DNA of 18,720 nt, taken from NCBI GenBank assembly GCA_003565105.1, contig PXDG01000151.1:1-18720 (forward strand), written 5' to 3'. A program made the translations under genes and the position numbers. The notes beneath the pieces are model-generated. The model did not search any database. It was not told the DNA's origin and worked only from the letters and a program-made list of their open reading frames with translations. Source of the DNA: Parcubacteria group bacterium (GTDB lineage: Bacteria; Patescibacteriota; Minisyncoccia; SW-4-49-11). Below are positions 14,469-18,720 of this stretch, piece after piece (positions within the stretch are counted from its first letter, which is position 1; each line of letters begins with the position of its first letter).

Positions 14469-15287
14469 TTATTGGTGTAATTCATTATACAGGCTTACCC
14501 ATTCGGTCAGACTAATTTGTTCGGGTCGAATATCGTAGGCTAGTTCAAGTGAGTTAAAGGCGTGATTTAATTGTGATTCAGAAAATTCTGTATGTTTTAT
14601 CAAGGTTGAGCGAGCTTGTTTGCGTTTGTATTGAAAGCCTGTTTTAGCCAATTGAATCACTGCTTCTTTATTTACGTGATCAAAGAGAGTATGTGGAGTG
14701 AGCTGGATGACGGCTGAATCTACCTTGGGACGTGGATAAAAGCACCCTTTTGGGACTGTAAGAAGATAGGTTGGATAGGCGTAGATTTCTACACTGAGTC
14801 GTTGCAGTGAGTATGAGGATGTGTCGGTGGTGAGTTTTCGGGCGACTTCTTGTTGAATGAGCAGGGTAATGCTTGCGGGACGATTCGTGTTGCTGAGAAG
14901 TGTTCGGATAATACCTCCAGTGATATGATACGGGATATTTGCTACAACTTTATAGGGTTGAGGGATCTGAGATAGTTCTAAACTGGCTTCCATAATGTCT
15001 TTGTGTCGTACAATAAGGTTGTCTGGATTGCCTAAGATTTTCGGAAGTATCTGGGCTAGTGTCCTGTCTATTTCAAAGGCTTCGACGGGACAGTCTCGTT
15101 CGAGGAGTGCTTGCGTCAAAGAACCGAGTCCAGGACCAATTTCGACCACCGTATCTCCTGGTTGAATGTTTGCTTTATTGAGCATTTTTTCTAAGAGGGG
15201 ACGGTCAATAAAAAAGTTTTGAGATAATGAGTCAAGAGGAGCTATTTGATACTCTTCGAGGAGTTTTTTGATGGTGGTAATCGTCAT
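14469..15287 (-). CDS. ksgA: 16S rRNA dimethyladenosine transferase KsgA/RsmA
   Basis: The 272-residue enzyme uses S-adenosylmethionine to dimethylate two adjacent adenines near the 3' end of 16S rRNA during small-subunit maturation. Motif I VVEIGPGLG (47-55) binds SAM, the acidic E72-I-D ends the second strand, and NIPY (117-120) is the catalytic N6-adenine motif. The N-terminal SLSQNFFID (20-28) corresponds to the family's LGQNFL, with serine in place of glycine. The frame is open upstream to 15395, but a TATAAT promoter lies inside that extension, and the ATG at 15287 gives the family N-terminus and length. It is the first of four co-directional genes; the next gene seems to have its own promoter. 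Confidence 0.95.
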   Translation of the reverse strand: MTITTIKKLLEEYQIAPLDSLSQNFFIDRPLLEKMLNKANIQPGDTVVEIGPGLGSLTQALLERDCPVEAFEIDRTLAQILPKILGNPDNLIVRHKDIMEASLELSQIPQPYKVVANIPYHITGGIIRTLLSNTNRPASITLLIQQEVARKLTTDTSSYSLQRLSVEIYAYPTYLLTVPKGCFYPRPKVDSAVIQLTPHTLFDHVNKEAVIQLAKTGFQYKRKQARSTLIKHTEFSESQLNHAFNSLELAYDIRPEQISLTEWVSLYNELHQ

Positions 15288-15353
15288 AAGAGTATTATTT
15301 GATACATTGATTGGGATGGTGAAAATAGCTGGAATAATCCTAAAGGTACTTCT

Positions 15354-15382
15354 ATTATACTCTTTTTTGAATTTCTGGTAAA
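15354..15382 (-). promoter_or_regulatory. ksgA promoter
   Basis: On the minus strand TTTACC (15382-15377), a 17-base spacer and TATAAT (15359-15354) form a good sigma-70 promoter. The start near 15347 gives a leader of about 60 bases. Its -35 overlaps the -10 of the divergent exonuclease III promoter. Confidence 0.6.
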
Positions 15383-15384
15383 AT
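15376..15384 (+). promoter_or_regulatory. Extended -10 promoter of the exonuclease III gene
   Basis: TGGTAAAAT is identical to the extended -10 of the rpmH promoter. The expected -35 position has no match. Transcription would start near 15391, about 28 bases before the ATG at 15419. Confidence 0.5.
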
Positions 15385-15418
15385 AGAAACAACAACTACT
15401 ACTAAATAATGTGTGACT

Positions 15419-16213
15419 ATGAAGATAATTTCTTGGAATGTAAATGGGATTAGAGCGGTATTAAAAAAAGAATTGTTTTACTCATTTCTTGAAGAATATC
15501 AGCCAGATATCCTCTGTCTCCAAGAATCGAAAGCCCAGCCTGAGCAGGTTAAGCTTGATGTTCCTGACTACTATCAGTATTGGCACTCCGCCCAACGGAA
15601 GGGATACTCCGGAACGGTACTTCTTTCTAAAGTTGAACCTCAAAAAGTGTGGTTTGGATTTGACCCCGAAGTGGTGACGAAGTATCAGTTGGCAGATACA
15701 TACGGTGATACTACTACTGAGGGTCGAGTGATAACGGCTGAATACGAAGCCTTTTATGTGGTCACTGTCTACACTCCTAATGCCAAGGAGGATCTCTCAC
15801 GTATTCAGATGCGTCAACAGTGGGACCCAGCATTTCTGGAGCATTGTCAGATGTTAGAGAAACAAAAACCAGTAGTCTTTTGTGGTGATTTGAATGTGGC
15901 CCACACTGAGTTGGATTTGGCTCGACCAAAAGATAATGTGGGTAAAAAAGGCTTTACAGATGAAGAGCGTGAAGGGTTTCAGGCATTTGTAGATGCGGGA
16001 TTTGTTGACACTTTACGAATGTTTCAAGAAGGAAATGGATATTATACTTGGTGGTCTCATTGGGGGAATGCACGCCAGCGGAATGTTGGATGGCGGATTG
16101 ATTATGTCTTGGTCTCCGAAAGGTGGAAAGATAGGGTTAAGTCTGCTAGTATTTACCCAGAAGTTATGGGGTCAGATCATTGCCCTGTGGGGGCTGAGAT
16201 TGAGATTGGTTAA
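15419..16213 (+). CDS. xth: Exodeoxyribonuclease III / AP endonuclease
   Basis: The 264-residue enzyme repairs DNA by cutting at abasic sites and trimming 3' ends. All signature motifs are present: SWNVNGIRA (5-13, with N7), LQESKA (34-39, metal-binding E36), KGYSGT (61-66), VYTPNA with Y118, GDLNVAHTELDLARPK (156-171, with D157 and N159), RIDYVLVS (226-233, D228) and SDHCPV (252-257, the D253-H254 pair). A GTG two codons upstream (15413) keeps the frame open, but the ATG at 15419 gives the canonical MKIISWNVNG start. It diverges from ksgA and stands alone on its strand until the DUF4446 gene 116 bases later. Confidence 0.97.
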   Translation: MKIISWNVNGIRAVLKKELFYSFLEEYQPDILCLQESKAQPEQVKLDVPDYYQYWHSAQRKGYSGTVLLSKVEPQKVWFGFDPEVVTKYQLADTYGDTTTEGRVITAEYEAFYVVTVYTPNAKEDLSRIQMRQQWDPAFLEHCQMLEKQKPVVFCGDLNVAHTELDLARPKDNVGKKGFTDEEREGFQAFVDAGFVDTLRMFQEGNGYYTWWSHWGNARQRNVGWRIDYVLVSERWKDRVKSASIYPEVMGSDHCPVGAEIEIG

Positions 16214-16274
16214 ACTTCTCAATGAGTTGAGCTAGATAGACGCCCTATTCTACTTTGATTCTATACTCTTTTCA

Positions 16275-16303
16275 TTTACGCAAAAATCGTGTATGATGAT
16301 ACT
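16275..16303 (+). promoter_or_regulatory. Possible promoter of the DUF4446-infB-rbfA group
   Basis: TTTACG (16275-16280), a 17-base spacer and GATACT (16298-16303) each match four of six consensus positions. An alternative -10 is TATGAT at 16292-16297. Either would give a leader of about 20-27 bases. Confidence 0.35.
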
Positions 16304-16329
16304 AGATATGCATTAATCTGAGAGAACAT

Positions 16330-16803
16330 ATGTCCACGAGTGAAATTATTGCTCTTTTGGTGGCCTGTATTTCACTAGGTGTCGCTGGTGGTGCTTTTTT
16401 GATGGCTCGCAAAACCTCTCAACGACTCAGAACCATCTTTGCAGGTGAAAGTATTCAAGATGTAGATCAGCTGATTGAAGCCTATGCTGAAAAGTTTGGA
16501 ACATTAGATGGGCAGGTGAGTACTATTATGGAGACACTTCGTGCGTATGATATTCGTATCGCTACTTCTCTGACCAAGGTTGGCTTAAAACGATTTAATC
16601 CTTTTCAAGATATGGGAGGAGATATGAGCTTTGTTCTTGCATTACTCGACGAGTCTAATAATGGTATTTTGATCACTAATATTGTGATGCGTGACGGTAA
16701 TAGAATTTACTCCAAGCAAATCTCTGCTGGCACTACCTCATTAACCCTCTCGGATGAAGAACAAGAAATTCTCTCTCAGACAATGCTCCAAAATCATTCG
16801 TAA
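16330..16803 (+). CDS. DUF4446 family membrane-anchored protein
   Basis: The 157-residue protein begins with one hydrophobic helix (about residues 5-25) and continues with a helical, probably coiled region (29-75). The C-terminal part carries the family hallmark: VGLKRFNPFQDMGGDMSF (83-100), ALLDESNNGILITNI and a terminal LSDEEQEIL (139-147), close to the DUF4446 pattern of RYNAF.D.GGDLSF..ALLD..N.G and LS.EE. The family has no known enzymatic role; members often sit near chromosome-partition or translation genes. Orientation would put the hallmark domain in the cytoplasm (inference). It precedes infB by 32 bases and probably shares its transcript. Confidence 0.88.
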   Translation: MSTSEIIALLVACISLGVAGGAFLMARKTSQRLRTIFAGESIQDVDQLIEAYAEKFGTLDGQVSTIMETLRAYDIRIATSLTKVGLKRFNPFQDMGGDMSFVLALLDESNNGILITNIVMRDGNRIYSKQISAGTTSLTLSDEEQEILSQTMLQNHS

Positions 16804-16835
16804 GAACCCCTCAGTAACCGTTAATTTATACTCCT

Positions 16836-18350
16836 ATGTCCACATCATCAGCTATTGATATCCGTCCCCCGATCATTACGATAATGGGACACATTGATCA
16901 CGGAAAAACTACTCTACTGGATTATATCCGGTCTACTTCTGTTACGAAGCGTGAGGCAGGAGGTATTACTCAACATATCGGATCGTATCAAATTGTATAC
17001 CAAGGGAAAGCAATGACTTTTATTGATACACCTGGGCATGAAGCTTTTAAGTCGATTCGATCCCGAGGTATTAAAACTGCTGATATTATTATTATCGTAG
17101 TGGCCGCGGATGAAGGGGTTAAGCAACAAACAATTGAAGCCATTGAGATTGCCAAAGCTACTCAATTGCCGATTATGGTGGCTATTACCAAAATGGACAA
17201 GGAAGATACCAATGTTGATAAAATTAAAGCTGATTTAGCTGAGTTGGAACTGGTTTCTGAAGAATGGGGAGGAGAAACTGTAATGGTAGAACTTTCTTCT
17301 ATTACGGGAGAAGGGGTTGACTCTTTATTAGAAATGATCCAGTTAGTTGCTGATGTTTCTGAGATTAAAGCCAACTATGCTACTGACGAGACTGATGGAT
17401 TTATTTTGGAGTCATTTCTTGATTCAAAAATGGGGGCATTGAGCGATGTTGTAGTCCTTAATGGAAAACTCTCTACAGGAGATATTATTGTAGCGGGAGA
17501 CACTGCTTACGGGAAGATTAAACGGATGCAAGGAGATACTGGTGATATTCTAAAAGAAGCAATTCCTGGGCAACCTGTACGAATTTTAGGGCTCAAAGGA
17601 GTAGCTCAAGCTGGAGATACCTTTCGTGTAGTTGGTTCGGAGAAAGAAGCTGAGGCTATTTTGAATGATGCAAAAATTCCACCAGCGAATGATCCTGTAA
17701 TGCAGTCATTGGTTGAGAAAGAAAAAGAGTTAAATATTATTTTGAAAGCTGATTCAATGGGGTCCCTTGATGCTATTGAATACTCTTTGGGACAAATTGC
17801 TCAGATTGAGATGAAAATTAATATCGTCTCTCGAGAAGTAGGAGAGGTAAATTCTTCTGATATTCGCGAAGCTCAAGTGCATAATGCGGTAATTCTTGCC
17901 TTTGGACTTAAGCAGGACAAGAAGATGGCTGGGGTGTCCGAACAGCAAGATGTCGTGGTTAAGTATTATCAGTTGATTTATAAATTGACTGATGAAATTC
18001 GAGATTTATTAATGAAGTTGTCCGCTCCGAAAATTACCCGAAATGACTTTGGAGAACTGCGTATCATCAAAGTCTTTAAAGATGATAAAAAGAGTGTTAT
18101 TCTCGGAGGTAAAGTTGAGAAAGGGAAGATTATGCGAAAATCTTTGGTGGACATTAAGAACCAAGAAGGAAAGATTATTGCTCAAGGTAAGATTACTGAT
18201 CTTCAACAAGAGAAACAAGATGTCTCAGAAGTTCTGATGGGACGAGAGTGTGGAATTATGATTCAAACCTCACTCAAGAAAGAACTTCCAGTAGCTGGAG
18301 ATGTCTTAATTTCCTACGAGCAAGTGAAACGCAAAGTAGACGAATTATAA
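16836..18350 (+). CDS. infB: Translation initiation factor IF-2 (short form)
   Basis: The 504-residue GTPase brings initiator tRNA to the ribosome and promotes subunit joining. The G domain begins almost at the N-terminus: G1 GHIDHGKT (18-25), G2 GGITQHIG (42-49), G3 DTPGHEAF (64-71). G4 is TKMD (118-121) instead of NKID, and G5 is SSITGEG (154-160) instead of the usual SAKTGEG. Domains II, III and the tRNA-binding domain IV (GRECGIMI near residue 470) follow. The long N-terminal region and IF2-N domains of larger homologues are absent, as is common in reduced genomes. It lies between the DUF4446 gene and rbfA, seven bases from the latter. No Shine-Dalgarno sequence is seen. Confidence 0.97.
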   Translation: MSTSSAIDIRPPIITIMGHIDHGKTTLLDYIRSTSVTKREAGGITQHIGSYQIVYQGKAMTFIDTPGHEAFKSIRSRGIKTADIIIIVVAADEGVKQQTIEAIEIAKATQLPIMVAITKMDKEDTNVDKIKADLAELELVSEEWGGETVMVELSSITGEGVDSLLEMIQLVADVSEIKANYATDETDGFILESFLDSKMGALSDVVVLNGKLSTGDIIVAGDTAYGKIKRMQGDTGDILKEAIPGQPVRILGLKGVAQAGDTFRVVGSEKEAEAILNDAKIPPANDPVMQSLVEKEKELNIILKADSMGSLDAIEYSLGQIAQIEMKINIVSREVGEVNSSDIREAQVHNAVILAFGLKQDKKMAGVSEQQDVVVKYYQLIYKLTDEIRDLLMKLSAPKITRNDFGELRIIKVFKDDKKSVILGGKVEKGKIMRKSLVDIKNQEGKIIAQGKITDLQQEKQDVSEVLMGRECGIMIQTSLKKELPVAGDVLISYEQVKRKVDEL

Positions 18351-18357
18351 TCAATAT

Positions 18358-18720
18358 ATGGCAACTGATCGCAGTCAACATCGATATGAACAACTCATTC
18401 AAGAAGAACTTTCTAAGATTATTCTTCGAGAGTTAGAAGTGGGGCCAGGAACTTTGGTTACCGTGACAAAGGTAGATGTCTCTGCCGACTTTTCTCACGC
18501 ACGTGTCTACGTTACGATTTTCCCTGATAATATTACGGGAACAGTCTTGGAAAAACTTCGGAAACAACGTAAAGATTATCAATATTTCCTTGCAGATATC
18601 GTCCGTAGTGGCCGCTCTCCTCAGCTAGACTTTTATATCGACGAGCAAGCCATTGAAGGATTTAAGATGGACACTCTCCTTGATGAAATTAGTGAGGGAC
18701 TTAAGTCTACAGAAGAGTGA
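18358..18720 (+). CDS. rbfA: Ribosome-binding factor A
   Basis: This complete 120-residue protein ends with TGA at the last base of the window. RbfA is a small KH-like factor that helps late 30S subunit maturation. Features are the N-terminal helix HRYEQLIQEELSKIIL (8-23), the strand VTVTKVDVSADFSHARVYVT (34-53; DVS.D...A.VYV pattern), and the C-terminal SPQLDFYID (87-95), equivalent to the family's P.L.F..D. The order infB-rbfA is conserved in many bacteria. Its start lies seven bases after infB, so it is almost certainly co-transcribed. Confidence 0.93.
   Translation: MATDRSQHRYEQLIQEELSKIILRELEVGPGTLVTVTKVDVSADFSHARVYVTIFPDNITGTVLEKLRKQRKDYQYFLADIVRSGRSPQLDFYIDEQAIEGFKMDTLLDEISEGLKSTEE

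Noticed and set aside
10743..15287. Integrated conjugative element
   Set aside because: VirB4 and TraC-like genes alone do not define one. No integrase, relaxase, tRNA junction or flanking direct repeats are visible, and ksgA precedes them directly.
15288..15395. Longer ksgA reading starting at 15395
   Set aside because: The extra 36 residues have no family similarity and contain the predicted ksgA promoter.
1..18720. Alternative genetic code with UGA as glycine
   Set aside because: rbfA, the GT2 gene and the first O-antigen gene end in TGA at family-appropriate lengths, and no in-frame TGA interrupts a conserved gene.
1..18720. tRNA, rRNA, CRISPR array or insertion sequence
   Set aside because: I found no cloverleaf-like segment, no regularly spaced repeats and no transposase-like protein. 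The only gaps over 250 bases are explained by origin elements.

Overview
The window looks like the replication-origin region of a small, AT-rich bacterial chromosome, most likely a member of the Candidate Phyla Radiation (Patescibacteria). The reasons are the compact gene set, an IF-2 of only 504 residues with no long N-terminal extension, a VirB4-like ATPase operon embedded among housekeeping genes, a DUF4446 gene next to infB, and the absence of recognisable Shine-Dalgarno sequences before any start codon. UGA is used as a normal stop (rbfA and the first O-antigen ligase-family gene end in TGA), so the UGA-to-glycine lineages (Gracilibacteria, Absconditabacteria) are unlikely. The exact lineage cannot be fixed from this sequence alone.

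Left arm (1-4530, all genes on the minus strand): the 5' part of an unknown protein with two tandem repeats of about 93 residues runs off the left edge. It is preceded by a NUDIX hydrolase gene, dnaN and dnaA. The 499-base gap between dnaN and dnaA is the best candidate for oriC. It has a tight DnaA-box array beside dnaA, many GGGGAT-containing variant boxes, and a TAG-repeat tract next to an AT-rich segment that matches the DnaA-trio unwinding element. Further DnaA boxes lie in the gap downstream of dnaN and just upstream of dnaA, the latter inside the probable dnaA leader.

Right arm, first block (4640-10751, plus strand): the classical rpmH-rnpA-yidC cluster diverges from dnaA. It is followed without real gaps by a cell-surface polysaccharide group: a Wzx/MATE-type flippase, a GT2 glycosyltransferase, and two O-antigen ligase/polymerase-family membrane proteins whose genes overlap by four bases.

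Middle block (10743-15287, minus strand): ksgA, then a TraC-like protein, a VirB4-like ATPase and a membrane-anchored predicted beta-propeller protein, the last three separated by only 3-4 bases. This looks like a chromosomal, type IV secretion-derived machine with no integrase, relaxase or repeats in view to mark a mobile element.

Right end (15376-18720, plus strand): an exonuclease III gene whose promoter overlaps the divergent ksgA promoter, then a DUF4446 membrane protein, infB and a complete rbfA that ends exactly at the window edge. KsgA, IF-2, RbfA, L34 and RnpA all serve ribosome or RNA maturation and translation. No tRNA, rRNA, CRISPR array or insertion sequence was seen.
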